Assembly: GCA_035582835.1 (NCBI GenBank)
Contig: JAYKAV010002928.1
Span: 420,077-484,076 of the forward strand
Direction of reading: 5' to 3'
DNA from: Phoebastria nigripes
Taxonomy: Eukaryota > Chordata > Aves > Procellariiformes > Diomedeidae
DNA length: 64,000 nucleotides
In this document: positions 50,001 through 63,283 of the stretch, piece by piece
Layout of the letters: each line of letters starts with the position of its first letter
Position numbering within the stretch: position 1 is the first letter of the stretch
Position numbers and translations under genes: made by a program
The notes under the pieces: generated by a model
Databases searched by the model: none
What the model saw: only the letters and a program-made list of their open reading frames with translations
What the model was told of the DNA's origin: nothing

Positions 50001-53000
50001 TGTGAGTCCCCGGCAGAGCTGGGCACAGCTCTGCGTCAGACTCTTTGTCTGCAACTCTGCGGTTCTTAGACAACATGCAGAGGATTAGGATGGGAGACAA
50101 GAAGAACATGGTTGCGCTCTGTGACTCATTCCTCTACCGCTCTGTGCCTGGCTTTCCTCCCTGTGTGTTTAAAGAGCCTTGAGATCTCTAACTAGAAAGC
50201 GTTACTGAAGCCCTTTTTTTTGTGATCAAGTTTTCATCTGATCCCACTGGCCTTCCTAGAGTAGGAGATCTCTTTGAAAATAAGGGAAGTATATGTTGTA
50301 AGGAGGAGAGGAGCAGTTAACTGCATGTCAGCTCTTCAGCTTTTCCATCACTCATCTTCCCTCTTGTTTTTTAAACTTACCGGCAAAACTTCTGGTGCCA
50401 TCAGGCAAAGGAGTTGTTTTTTTTCAATGGGTATTTGCTGGAGGGAGGGGAACAATTCTGATTACTCCTTTCTGAACTGCGCGTTCCATCTGTAATTAGT
50501 AACAGGCTGGGGCAAGCCTGGCTTGCACGAAGAGGAAACTTCTCTTTAAGGTGGAAGAAATTATTGGCTGGAATTTTATCTCCGGCTCAATTTAAATAAA
50601 ACACAGTTGATGGGGAACCTAGAGAAATTACCCAGAAAGAATTGCATGCAGTAGTGGAAGTACAGCATAGTGAGTGGCTCTCCCTCTGAGCTGCCAAAGT
50701 GATACCATTTTCTGCTGAGTGCGTCTGAGATCTGATTGAGGCCGCTGGCTCCCAGGAAGTTAAGGTTGGGTTTTGACTCTCTGGCTGTCCTGGTAAATGG
50801 TCAAATGCCAATTGTGGAGAAAGCCAAGGGAGTTTCTGTTTGTGGAGGTGTAGAGAACCTACTCCACTTCAGGCTGTGCTCAGGGCTCAGCCCTGAGGCA
50901 CGCAGATCTTCAGCTGGAGTCAGAGGGGGTCCAGGAGCCTGGTAGTCTCCTAGCTGTGGCTGTCCTTACAGCCTCTTCTCTTTGTGTGCTCTTTTACCAA
51001 GGGAGATTGCTGGGGTGATGAAGTAGGCGTATCATTAGATTGGAGAGGGTTGGCAGTTCAGTTTGGGACAGGCTGACCATATGACATCCCTTGGGAGTAG
51101 TGTCCTACTTTCAGTATCACCAGGAATCCCTATTGTTAGCCTGTAAGTGGAGCCAAGGGATACCCTCCTCTCCTGTTTCTGTACAGTAGTCCCTCAGGCA
51201 ATGCTAGTTGGGGCAGATTCATTGCTGGGGTCTTCCTTGTAGAGCTCCCTGCTGTAGATTATTCCCCACCCACAATGAATGGGGCTGTGGTCTTCCCTGT
51301 ACAGCTCACTCCTCTGGAATGAAGGCAAAAAAAAATAATAATGCCAAAGCAGCAGGGGAAAGAGAGTGCCAATACAGAGAAATGATTTCCTAATTAAGCC
51401 TGGAGACAAGGAGGGGCAAAGAGAACTGTTGAAGCCTTGTGGGAGCCAGAGTGAACCCAAGCAGGCTATACCACCACTCTGGCAGGGGTCTTCAGGCTGA
51501 CATTTTTAAACAAAGGAAAAAGCTCATTTGACAATGGATCTTGCAAGAGCAATTCCAGATGCCTTGAAGCTAAGACTCTTCTCAAGCACCGGTGTTGTTA
51601 TAATCACCAGGGGAGCTTCTGCCTTGCTAACTCTCATTATAAGTCTCCGATATTTGGGATTTGGTTTTAGCTGCTGAAGGCACTTTATTGGAGCGGGGTG
51701 TGAAGGAGAGCATCTCCTTTGTTTGTCTGTTTGTTGTTTTAAAGGACATGATGGACATCATCTTGGCCAACGCACCTGGGACTGAACCAGGGAATTTGAG
51801 AACTGAAAGGAGAAGCAGTTGGGTCTTGAGCTAGAACAATCCACAAACTTTGCAAGTTGGGGCTCCTAAGAGATTCAGGGAATGGGCATTTAATCAAACT
51901 TGACAGAGTTATAGTGGCTAACAAGTTACGGTCAGATGCTGGGCTGCTTCAACTGATGGTGTGTGCAAACTTAGAGGTGGAAGGAGCTTTATGTGCCTGA
52001 AATTTTGTGTGGTTTTTCCAGTGATGTTGGCTGCTTAAAAAAAAAAAATCTCTCCCTACAGACCTTAGCCCACTGCGGTTGCAAAATGTCACAGATTAGG
52101 TTGAAGCACTCATTGAGACATCAGCTGAAATCCCATTCATCCAGTTTAAGTTAAAATGCTTTGCCTTGGGGGAGGAGGGCTGGGGTGAGGGCTGAGGCTG
52201 CAGGCAGTTCATCTGGGACAGCACACTATATACCTAGAGGCATGAATTTGCCAGGTCCCCCTTATACTTCATGGATCAGGCACTGGTGAGGATCTGTGAC
52301 ACATACCAGTTGCAGAAAAATGACTTAGGAAGAAAAGAATGACATGCATCCCAAAGGCTTCAGGTTCAGAAAGGAGCCCCAAAACTGTAACTGAATCTCT
52401 TGCACAACCCTGTGTACCACCATGGTGATAGGTTTTGTAGAGGTTTTGGAGGGGTAGTTCTCTGTCCATCTGAAGGTGCCATCCCTTTCCCATGACCTCT
52501 GTTCCCACAAATGCTTTTTCCTGATCTGAGTATTTGCAGCCTGGCTCTGCTCATCTCCATTCCTGCGGTCTGCACAGGGCTCTCCCCTAGACAGCTGCTT
52601 TTAGTATGGCACCTCCCTCTCCTCCTCCCCTGACTCTTTAAAACTAACTGGGTTTGCTTTAAAGGCCCTCTCAGACCTTCCTCCCCAACTTCTGGCAATC
52701 CCTGAAGTTTTGGCGCTGCCTCTGATTTGCCCAGCATATCAGCCTCCATCTAATATGTGATACGCTTCCAAACTAGGACCTCTGTGCCTTCTCCTCAGCA
52801 GCACTGACCCTCTCTTCCCCTCCCTGCTACAGAATGAGCTTGTGGTTTGGTTGCTGAGATAGTGAGACCTGCACACTGTCATGGCTGCACACCTACCAGG
52901 GGTGTCTCGTCTCTGTATTGAGGTCATACGCTCTTTGGGACAGGGAGGTATCTGTTCCGCATTTGGTGCTGGGAGGTCCCTGGCTCTTGGGAGCCTGCTA

Positions 53001-56000
53001 GCGTGCTCCTGTGAGATATCACAGTAAGCAGGGAAAGAACCTGCTCTGAGCTGGCCTCAGAGTACTGCTCCAGGATCTACATTTTCTCAAAGAAATTCAA
53101 ATCCTGGGGGTTGGAGGAAGCATTCGTGGGATGGATCAATTGCCTCGAATTCCAGGACAAGTAATACCAATGACCCTCCACTGACATTGGGTCTGTGCAT
53201 CAGCCTTAACCCAAAACTCAGCTTTTACATATTTATTGATTTCACCCCCTGGCAGCTGCCACACAGCTTTTTTTGTGCCTGGCACAAAGAGCAGCAGCAC
53301 GCAGGGGTTTGCCTCTCAACAGAGCGGCCACAAAGTCCACTCCAGGGACCGGTGTGTGGTTGCATTTCGCTGTCTCTGTTGCCCTGCACCTTTCCCATTG
53401 CGGGAACATCTGTGGCAACTCAGCGATGCGGTCCCAGGCTGAATTTGAGGATGGAGGGAGGTTGCACAAGTGACCCTGCTCTTTGGAGCGTACTTATCGA
53501 TCTTTGCCCCTTTTGTTGACGCTGCGTGACCCAGAAGGGACTCCAGCTCTCACTCTGAGACCAGTGTCAGTGTCAGCTCTGCAGAGTGAGGACTGGTCAA
53601 GTCTTCCTTTTAAAATCAGCCTGTCCCAAGCCTGGGCACAGAGAGACAACAGCACTGCTGAGCAGAGAAGGGGCAAATCTGCTTTTCAGGTTAGAAGAGC
53701 ACTTTAACGTTGGGGGACAGGGGTAGGAGAGAGCAAGCAGAGGGGGTCAGGGGATGGTTGGTCCTGTCCTGGGCACCTGCAAGGACATTAGCTGTCTCCC
53801 ACACCTGCTTCTCCCACAGTCCCAGCAGGTCAAACACTGAGTGGGGCAGATGATGGTGTGAGGGGAGGAGGAAGGAGGACTTCGCCCACTGCAGAAGGGA
53901 TGATGGCTGAGCTGAAAAGTCTGAACCTTCCTGTCCTTACCCCTCTTATTTGATTGCTTTGCTTGAGGGCATTTTTCTTCCCCTTTCCCATTTGCTGTTT
54001 CAGTAGCTAATCCTGAGCTAGCCAAATCATGCCCTAGAGTGCATAGCAGCCAGCATAGGGCCACTTGTTTTTCTCAAGCACTGCAAGGCACAGCCGGCTT
54101 GCCCAGCCCTGTTGAGCTGCTCTGTAACTGAAGGCCAGGGAAGAGATTGGGGTGGTTTCCATCTGGCTGTGCAGGGGAGAGGATGCTCCTGGCTGCCACT
54201 TCTGCCCTGCCGGACAGAGGTGCTTTGCCACCATCCCCACTCTGCTTTGCATTGCAGTGATCTCTTCTACCCGATTTTATCCCACTGTGTGCTGGGGAAG
54301 ATGGATGTGTTCCCCGAGGCCAAGGCACTGAGAGCCCCTGCTCCAGCCAGTGGGGCTGCCTGGTGTTCGACAGTTGCTGGACAACAGTTCTTGACTGTAA
54401 GCTGAAGAATTGGATATTCTGAATCTTGCCAATCATTAACCTGCTCTCTCAGGGCAAATGCACCCCCGTGCAGAGAGCCAGGACAGCATATAGGCACCAA
54501 TTAAATCTTTGGAAGGAGTGTAAGCAGTACACATTACAGCAATTTCTGGCCTTTCTGCTCTCTGCAGTATTGGTATGCTTCCTGCCACCAGCTGTCTGTG
54601 CAAACAGAGAGGAATGGAGTTAATAGGTAACCACAGCAGTGTATTCAGTGTGTCCTTTGCAAGGGTCATATTTGGGAATTTCCTTTTTCTAGGATCTCAG
54701 GTGTGTTTACTATGTGCAGTGTTCTTCATTGACAATTTAGGGGCCACATATGGTGTAGTCTTCAAATTCTCTTCATCAGCTAATTCCTTGACTTCTTTAT
54801 TACTTATGTGTTAGCTACCCTATTTTTAGAAGACTANCAAAATACTACAACAGTAGTAATCCTAGAGCTATTTTTGTCCTGAACGATGCAGAAGCNGCTG
54901 AACTCACATAGGGAATACTGAGTCCTCAGTGAAACGTAGGTGTCTCGGAGGCAGCTCGTGGCAGCTGCTCTCCTGCTCGCACGCTCTGAGATGAATGGCT
55001 TTGCGAGGAGATGACCTGGGAAGACGGTCTCATTTCCACTTGGCAGTAGGGAAGAGGAGAAAAATGATTCAAGCTTGACCAAAGTGCTGGTGGGAACATG
55101 ACTCCTGTCATGAAAAGTTCCTCCTTGGCTGAGATGAAGTGCCTGTTTCTTTTCCTCTGACTATACTGGAGGCCTCAGGGCCCAAGCTCACATTTAGATG
55201 TCTAACTCTGAGATGTCTAAATTACAGCAGATGAGGCCACCCTTCCCTGCCAGAATTTGCCAGGATCTTTGTGTAGGTCCCGGCCAAGGGCTGATCTCCC
55301 TGTTTCCCATTGTAGTCTGGAGATTGGCACTGCAGAGGGTGATTTACTCATCGCTCCAAACTGCCCTCTGGGGGACTCCTTTCTCTTGGCCAGAAAGGTA
55401 TTTTGGGGGATCTTCTTCTGGCCAAGCTGAAGGTCTCCTTGTGAATCCTATCCCCCAGAGCTTGCAGACAACATATTCCCCATGGCTTATTCCTCCACTG
55501 GCACTACAGGAGATAATTAGTGCGTGGCTAAGTCATATGTGCTGAGGGTCAGAAAAGACAATGAGGCAGATTTTCCCCTGGAGTAAAGAAATGTCAACAG
55601 AGTTGTACTGCAGTGAAAAGATGGGATCTGTCAGTGACCCTGGCCCTTTCACTGAACAAACAGCCCGGGGCAGCGCCTTCCTCCAGAAGAATGGCATCGT
55701 CTGGCAGCCAGGCACCCTTGTGAACACACACAGTAGGGCTTTCCCAGGGGCTGGCGTCCCCAAGAGACACGCTGCCCAGAAGGGCAGCAGGGGACTTGAT
55801 ACAAAACTCCTGTGCACAACATAATTCCTTGTATGCTACTACTTGGTATTTCTGTAAAAACACGCCTCAGCCCTCAAGTGAACAAAGTACCTGCCCTTGG
55901 GGGCAGCAGGAGGAAGAACACAAACTTGAAAAACCAATTTGCTAGGCAGTTTTGAGGTATTTCAGTAGCACTTGGAGATAGTAAAATAGAACAGGGACAG

Positions 56001-59000
56001 ACAGGTCATCTTTGTCTTTGCCACACACAGATCAAGCAAGGTCTAGTCTCTTTTACATCCTTCAGTTCAGTTCCTCCAGTGCACAGGCATTATCCATGTG
56101 AATTAAAAGGCGCATGACTAATGCTGTGAAACAAGGTGTCTCTCTGGCTGTTTCAGTGCTTCCTGGAATAGGGAAATTCTCTTTACTGTGGCTATGCTCC
56201 ACATTAAAACTGATCCTCGTCTGTACCCTTCATCTCTCTCCCCCAAGTCTGTTACCTGACATTATACTGCACAGCATGGAGACTAAGAGTAGCCACACCA
56301 TTGGTCTGGGGTATGAAAAGCAAGAAAAAGCTCTTGATTTTTCAAGGGGATCTTACAATCCAGGAGAATTTCAACAAACTGTGATGGAAAATAAAAATAA
56401 GCTCTTTTAACAGTACAACAGTCTTGTGCATTAAAGCAAAATAATCCTCTTTGGTTTCACCTTGATACTGATATGCTATAAATGCCATCATTGCTTTTTA
56501 TTCTGCTCACATTCCTCTCCAGTTCCAGGTAAAAGACCAAATGTCTCTCATCCTGTTCTTGGAGATGAATCTGTCAAGTGTGCCCCCTTTCATTAGCCTT
56601 TTGTGGCACTAATAGCTTACTAATTTGTATCTTTGGGACTTAAAACTCTTTATCTGTAAAGATCACGTACACAGGTGATACTCTAATGCTGTAGTGGATT
56701 TTTCCAGTTACTGCACACGGTGAAACATGCTGTGCATATGAGATTGCAATGCAGCCAGTTATCATTAGAATATCTGTCCTCCGGCAGCTGAAGGCAGCAT
56801 GTTCATTAATGCTTTCAGCTCTGCACTGGCAGATAGCCTCAGCATGCTGGTGTGCGAGGGTGGTGTTTTCTACAGGACTTTGAGTTAGAGCCTCGCTCTT
56901 CCAAGCTGCTTTCAACACGTGCTGCCTGCCTTCTCACTCTGCATTGCAGCAATAGCTACAAGCCTGTCATAGGGGTGGTTTATAAACCAANTGGTGTATT
57001 CTGTCAGTGAGGATTGAGACAGCTGAGAGAAAGTAATGGCTGTGCTGTGCTGGGGGCAGTCTTGTTGGAGTTGCATGCGGTAGTACCAGGAGCCCACCTC
57101 GCCCCGTTGCCGAGTGTTCCTACACCTGCCTCTGTGGAGGGAGTGGGGAACGTGGTCCTGGACTGGGCACTACAGCCCAACAGAGCCAACCCCTTCATCA
57201 GGCGCCCATCGTACCTCCCCAGCAAGATGCAGAACCCAGCCGCCACTGGGCAGCAACAGGCCCTGAAGGCCCTTAAATGCTTTGCTGTCTCTTGAGTGCT
57301 GCTTGACTCCTAAGGCATCACAGCAGTGAGGACCACGATGCCCAGGACTGTCACAGGTTGCTCTAAGAGACTAGAGAAAATTCAAAGAAGTGTACAGCAC
57401 TGGGAGTCAAGGCAGCTTTGCACCACTCTGAATCAGCCTGCTTGTTTAGGCACCCACGTTGGAACATCTTGGCCCAAATAACTGGCTTTGCACAGTGGAT
57501 TAGGGGAGACCTAGGATTAGAGGGATTCAAGAGATCTTTGCATACTGTCAACATTCATTTAAAAATTGCTCCACATGGGGCCTAAACTCGTGCAACAGAA
57601 CACTTGACCGCATCCTGTAAAACAGGGCAGTGCCTGTATCCTGGGAGCTGTACCAAGTTGTCTCCAAGTGCTTTTAATTTACTAATATAACTAGTGAGAT
57701 GTTCATGCTGTGTCCTTGCGCCGTGCCTCCCAGTAGAACAGCATGTCAGGGTGTTAAAAAGATGCCAGTCTGCTTCTGTGAAGGACTTCCTATGGACGAT
57801 GATTTGCACAGCCCAGAGAAAAGTCCTTCTCAGATGACACATGTAACACTGCAAATATGTCCAAAGCTAATGATTATTTTCCACATAAAAGGAATTTTAT
57901 TTGCCTTCAGCGACACAGGCCACTGGGACCTCTTTCTAAAGCTGGCAGTGTTTCCAAGTCTCTAAATAAAGCGACTGTATGACACAGACCTGAGATAAAA
58001 GCTTGGGGTAGAAAGCAGAGAGATGTTCTCACGGGAAGAGTACACAGTGTGGTTTTTGATAAGATAGCTAAAATGGAAGGAAATGTAGTAAAACAAAGGG
58101 CCTAATGTGGGAGTCCCACTGTGGTCTCATGAGTGGCATTCAGTGTGTGTTGAAGGCTCCTATAGATCTCTGTTAATACGCAACAAAAGGTTTTGCCTAT
58201 TAGTCAGAGAGACATCCCAGGGAATGAGACATCAGTCATAGCCGGTGGGAAAGGCGATGCTCGTCTTCCCCGTAGCACTGCAGAGCTCTGCCACAGAGCT
58301 GCTCCCTCTCCCATGAAGCACACAGCACAGGTTGTTAGGTGACATGGGCAATCATCACGTACATCGTCTTCTGCTCTTTCTAGGCACTGGCTGATAAGAT
58401 GATTGTGTGCAGTTCAGCCCCGTGTGTTTGTAGTACATTGGAGTGTGTGTATTTGGGGGAGACAAAGCGCTTGCCCTGTTTGTTGGCTACAAGCTAGCTG
58501 TCTAGGTCAAACCACAGGGTTTTGGTTTGCAGGCTGGAAAGGGATGAGTTCCCCCTGGCCCCGTGGGTGTTTGCGTTTGAGCGTGTGGCACTGCTGAACG
58601 CAGCTGGTGAAGCACCAGGCTGCCCAGCCTCCTTGCTGAGAAAGGTGCAGAACATGCATCTCATCTCCACATCTCTGTCTCGCAGGCAGATCCCACTGTC
58701 CATCAGTAAGGTGGCTTTTCTCCAGTGCAGAAAGTCTGTGTGCTGGGATGCTGGGCTCAACCCCTCGCAAGACTTTCTGTGCAAATGAGAGCAGGTGTCA
58801 GACCAAACCATGGCAACATGCTAAGAACGATGGGTTCAGAGGGAGATGTTCATTTAGGAAATCATGGTGGTTGTGATTCCTGGGAAGGGTCTCATCCGAA
58901 ACCTGACCAGGCTTGAGTGCCTATTCAGCTTGTGAGGTCAGGCAGCCCATCCTCTCAAGAAGGGGTGATGTATCAGGCAGCGTACCAGGGCCAGGAATGG

Positions 59001-59061
59001 TTATCAATTCATGAGGATGGTTAGCAATCGAGTAAGAAATGTCTGCTGTACTTTTCAACAG
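47032..59061 (+). other. NRG2: NRG2 intron splitting the Ig domain (phase 2)
   Basis: This is a 12,030-base intron from GTAAGT (47032) to CTTTTCAACAG (AG at 59060-59061). The position and phase 2 agree with the neuregulin family, in which the Ig domain is encoded by two exons. I see no other exon, and only short A runs (about 51328 and 52038) and isolated single Ns. No named interspersed repeat was recognised. Confidence 0.85.
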
Positions 59062-59180
59062 AAAGATTTCCAGACTGCAGTTCAACAAGGTGAAGCTGGA
59101 AGATGCTGGGGAGTACAGCTGCGAAGCGGAGAACATTTTAGGGAAAGACACCGCAAAAGGCAGCCTGAATGTGAAAAGTG
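59062..59180 (+). CDS. NRG2: Neuregulin 2 exon, second half of the Ig domain
   Basis: This internal exon has 119 bases: one base completing lysine 87, 39 codons (residues 88-126) and one base of codon 127. It encodes KISRLQFNKVKLEDAGEY followed by SCEAENILGKDTAKG and SLNVKS. DAGEYSC with Cys107 is the classical Ig C-terminal motif and pairs with Cys53, 54 residues earlier. SRLQFNKVK-EDAGEY-CEAENILGKD is close to human NRG2 as I remember it and unlike NRG1. The acceptor is CAACAG and the donor GTGGTAAGT (GT at 59181-59182, phase 1). It continues either into the 66-nt exon at 63218 or directly into the downstream EGF-domain exon. Confidence 0.97.
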
Positions 59181-62100
59181 GTAAGTGAAGAAGCCAGCAA
59201 ATGTCTTGAGCTGTCTGCCATTCAAGCAGAAAGCGGGAGGTTCTGCACATGATCTGTCTTGTATTTTGTTTCATGCTTTCAGGATATCGAGTAAAACAAT
59301 CTTGGGAGATAAGAAAAATGCAGCTTAGCATAAATGTTTATCTTTTTGTTATCTGTCACTGGCAATGTGGTTAATTTACATTTTAAATAAACTTACAGTC
59401 TATGTATTTTTTTAAAAGGGGTAAGGAGGAAAGAAAGCTGGTGGGCTTGATGTTTTCTTTTTTTAAAGAATTTCTGAGAAGCAAAGCTCACCAGAAGACA
59501 AGTAATTAAACCATAGCTTTGTGATGAGTGAAGTTGCTTCTGGTTTTCATCCTAGAATGTGTGCTCCATCTCTTAGAGCTCAGCGGATGGAGTCTGAGGT
59601 TAGGTGGTTTTATTATTATCTTGGTCATAATAATTATATTGCTTAACATGATGGTTTGGATGCACCCTCCAGCTCAGAAAGTCCCTACAGTGGTTGCCAG
59701 AAGCCGGGAGGGTGCGACTAGGGGAGGGATGACTCTGTACAAGCTCTGTTTCCTAAGCTCTTCCTCCTGCCATTCACAATGGGCCACTGCGGGAGCCTGG
59801 GCTCTGTGCTCTGCAGCCCTTTGGTGTGATCCAGTTTCTCTGTTGTGCTCTTGCTAGCATTAGTCAAATGTGAAGGAAGGTAGCTTTCTCCTGTTGCTTT
59901 CTGGCATTATTTTCTCTATTAACCTCTGCCTCAGCAGTGTTTGCAGTCCTGAATCTTTTATTCTGTGAAGCTGCAATATCACATAGCCTCCCCCTCAGTT
60001 ACTCTGCCTGTAAAAACCCAGTGCTTGCAAAGTCTGGAGAAAGGCCGTCCATGCTCAGACTTCATGCCTTCATGCTTCACNTCTATGAAGTTAGCCCTGC
60101 TGCTCTGCTGTGTTTCTTTCCGATCACAATAGGAAAGGTGTCCAGAGTAAGCTAACTGAGGCAGTGCCACTCCTTTTTTTCTGACTCACGCTCTGGCCGT
60201 CCCATTGCAATGTAAACTGTTCCTGTTTTGACTGGGAGCTGCATGTGCAACCCCCCCTCCCCATGTGCAACATGCACGGGCAGCATGTGCCTGCCATCAG
60301 AGCCCTGTCTGCCGCCTCCACTCGCCCTTCCCAGTCACTAGCAATCCCCTTTCACAAGAGGAAGAGTGTGATTGAGCAGCACCCGCTGCAAGGCTCTGAT
60401 CCTGTGCGCTGCTTATGGCACCAGAAAAATGCACATCAGGCCACTACAACTTCAAACTGCCCCTTCCCGCATGCACAGGTAAGGGCAGCATTTGTCAGGG
60501 TTTAACTCCTCCTCCGCAGGAAGGCATGCTGTCTGGCAAGGACAGGTGGTTGCTCTCACCCAGGTCACAGGGGGTATGAGGACACACCTGAGTTGCCCAG
60601 AAATGTGTTGAGACCTGAAAAGCCACCAAAGAGACCCAAAGATCTGGCCTGTACCTTTTCCTCGTGGGAGCTGCAGGCTGCAAGGTGCTGCAGATCCAGC
60701 AGATTGCCTTCTGTGCCCTGCTGTGGCAGTGCCTTGATGAATCCGTTTTCTAAGCTGCCTTGCAAATCTGCCTTTGGCTTGCCACTCTCAGCTGCATGCA
60801 CACCTTGCTGCTGCTATTTGCAGGTCACCTGGCAGGACCTGGCAGTTGAATGCTAGTTGTGGTCCCTTGCAAAGGTAAACAAGATGATGGTGATCGCTGT
60901 AGGATTTTGCAGCTCTGTCACCCCCTTTGCTCTCTTTTTTCACTTCATCCTGGAGCTACCCAGAGCCGAGCAGCCTTCATCTGTGCCCAGGCACTTGCTG
61001 TCCTGGAGTCTCCCTCTTTCCTTACTGCTGGGCCTTCTTGGGACCTTGACAGCTTTCCTCACTTCTGCAAGCTCCCTTCTGTGATATCTTTCAGTAGAAA
61101 ACTCCTCAGGGCATCTGCTTGTCTCTGAATCCACATGTGTGCTGTCTTCTGTCCCTGCCTGCATTCTTCTCCAGGCTCCTTAGCACTGATCCTATTGTGG
61201 CTAAGTCTCAGCACAGTGCTCTGTGAAGTTCTAGCAGTTCATAACAATTAATCAGAGCAGACGCCTGAGCTGGCCTGCCCTCGGAGCCTTCCCCTCTTTC
61301 CCAGAAGCTCACTCCAGCTATTGCTGTTTCTGTATATTCTGCAGCTTTATATTCTGCTTCTTTACTGCTGCCCTGTCCCTGGGAACCTGGTGCATCTGCC
61401 TGTCCCGGGCAGGCTGGCTGGGACTGATGCTCTGGGACGGTCTGCTGGAACTACACTTTCTTACCTGACACTTAGCAGTATTGTTGGAGGTCCTGTAATG
61501 TTTCTGTGATACAGGCGGGAGAATCCAGGACTGGGAAAAAGTCCTGAGCTAACACCGCATCTTGTGATACAGAGAGACGAGGTCTGGGGACATCTCTGGG
61601 TGCCCCTGTAGAGAGGTGGCATTGCAAGAGGTGGCCTGAGCTGTTGAGGCTTGAGATGAGCATCGTGGAGGAGCGAGGTGTCCTCAGCCCAACACACCAT
61701 TCCCCTCCAGGGGTGTGGAGGCCAGAGATGGAGGCTCCTGAGCCCACTTGAGTCCTGGCTGGCAGAGAAGGACCTCACACATGAGACCCTCGGGCCCATG
61801 GATGTGAAGGTCTGAGATTCAGTCTCTGCTGGTAAAAATTTCTCAGCCTGATGAGGCAGTATTGCCGTTGCAAAGTACTCTTTGCTCTATTCCACTACCA
61901 TTTTTCAGTTTATACCAGTTTCAGAAGAGCACCTTTTCAGCCACNCAGATCTGTTGCAAATCACTGAAACCACCACGTTGAAGAGAGATTTTCTTTAGAA
62001 AGAGCGTGTCTGCAGTGCGGTGACCCCTTGTCACTTAGAAAATGTCCATCAGCCAAACCCATCACCTCATCTCTCCTCTGCAATTCTGGTATTTCCACCA

Positions 62101-63217
62101 AATCCCTAGCTCAGAAATAAATGCTTTTGCATTGAAAAGCTTTGGGAGGGCGTCAATTTCTGAGGAAATGCTTCTGGGCTTAGCCAAAACATATTGTGCT
62201 TTGGTGCTGTTTTCAGATTTTTATTACTTTGAGGTAAATTAGATGCTTTCTTAGAAAAATATCCCATTTCCCAGTTCTCTTTATTGAGAAGTCTAATATT
62301 GGTATCACATGGGCATGAGGGTACAGCTGAGATGTGACTGTTTCAGACTCTTTTTTTCCTCAGAAAATTTCTAGACACCTCCGTAACTGACCCCTCCCCC
62401 CGCCACCTTTGCTAAACACTGCAGGAAAAATCAAACTTTTCTAAAAAATTCTTTCTGCTTTTACCTTTTCATGGTGGTCTCACCCCCTATCTCTGACAGG
62501 GTGCTGCACGCACAGCGAAGGCTCCTGGTGCTTTCTCCTTTGTGCATCTAGAGGGTGGTGAGGGGCTTTGATCCAGAAGGGGCTGTTGCTGCCAGCGGGC
62601 TTGAGTAGAGCGGGTGACTGTGGACCTTGGACTTTCCCAGTATCCTGGTTTATAAAGAGGAAATTGCTACATGTGCTTGGCTCCCTTATTGCCTTGGGCC
62701 ATGGCCTTCATCTGTTTCATGTTCCTCCATCTCTTGTACAAGCATTACTTTGTGCTGCAGAACTGCACATACTTGTGGGATGGAGGCTCTTCAGATGATC
62801 TCACCTTTTCTTAAACTCCATATTTTTCTCCCTGTCGTGTTCTGTGATCCCATCTTTGCACTCTCGTGGCCGTCAGGGCTAAGAAAACCTCCCACAGTTT
62901 TGCTCATCACCTGTCGGGTGAATCCTGAGCCATTTCTNCCTTTTTATCATGACAGAGATCCTAATGGCATGAGATCCTTTACAGCGAGGGGACTGGTGTG
63001 CCCTGTGCCGTCCCCTGCAGGGGCACTCGTTTATCTGCCTCTGTTACCCNATTACCCATCTGAGAGTACTCTAACCAGTACTAACACGTTGACAGCCCCC
63101 CAGCCTGCGCCACCCAGCAGCACCTGCTCTTGTTCTCCTCCCTNCAGTAGCTAAGCCCACTCTTCTCTGCTCAAAACAGATATTTTGTTCACTACTTTCT
63201 TACCTTAATTTCCCCAG
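59181..63217 (+). other. NRG2: NRG2 intron downstream of the Ig domain (phase 1)
   Basis: This 4,037-base intron runs from GTAAGT (59181) to a pyrimidine-rich acceptor ending TTTCCCCAG (63217). A well-formed but unsupported exon-like segment at 60335-60478 is discussed as a finding. A TTATTATTATC-type AT-rich patch lies near 59610-59640. No repeat family was recognised. Confidence 0.8.
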
Positions 63218-63283
63218 GAACAACGAAAGCACCACAAGTCTTACCAGCCTCAGAAACTAAAATAGTTGTTATGGAAGAAGAGT
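63218..63283 (+). CDS. NRG2: Neuregulin 2 spacer exon, 66 nt, probable cassette
   Basis: This is a 66-base segment with a strong acceptor (pyrimidine tract, then CCCCAG) and a consensus donor GTAAGT at 63284. With the preceding G it reads G-TTKAPQVLPASETKIVV-MEEE, residues 127-148, with no stop, and ends one base into the next codon. It is phase 1 on both sides, so inclusion or skipping keeps the frame. It falls in the spacer between the Ig and EGF domains, where NRG1 has an alternatively included segment containing MPASTEG. The shared PAS-(T)E pattern is suggestive only. I do not remember an equivalent in human NRG2, where the Ig domain leads directly to a STTLSSW stretch. There is no N-glycosylation sequon and no cysteine. 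It may be constitutive in this species, alternative, or a cryptic exon. Confidence 0.72.

Noticed and set aside
46860..59180. Assignment of the Ig exons to NRG1 instead of NRG2
   Set aside because: NRG1 Ig sequence differs at most positions here. GNPQPSY, KDGKEL, DIRIKYGNG and CEAENILGKD are NRG2 features.
9390..63144. About two dozen isolated single N bases through the window
   Set aside because: They look like consensus ambiguity or masking in the assembly. None falls inside an NRG2 exon, so they carry no biological signal.
62627..63154. Plus-strand open frame of about 175 codons just before the 66-nt exon
   Set aside because: It contains three ambiguous bases and a low-complexity Pro/Ser/Thr end, is out of step with the NRG2 splice phases, and has no similarity.
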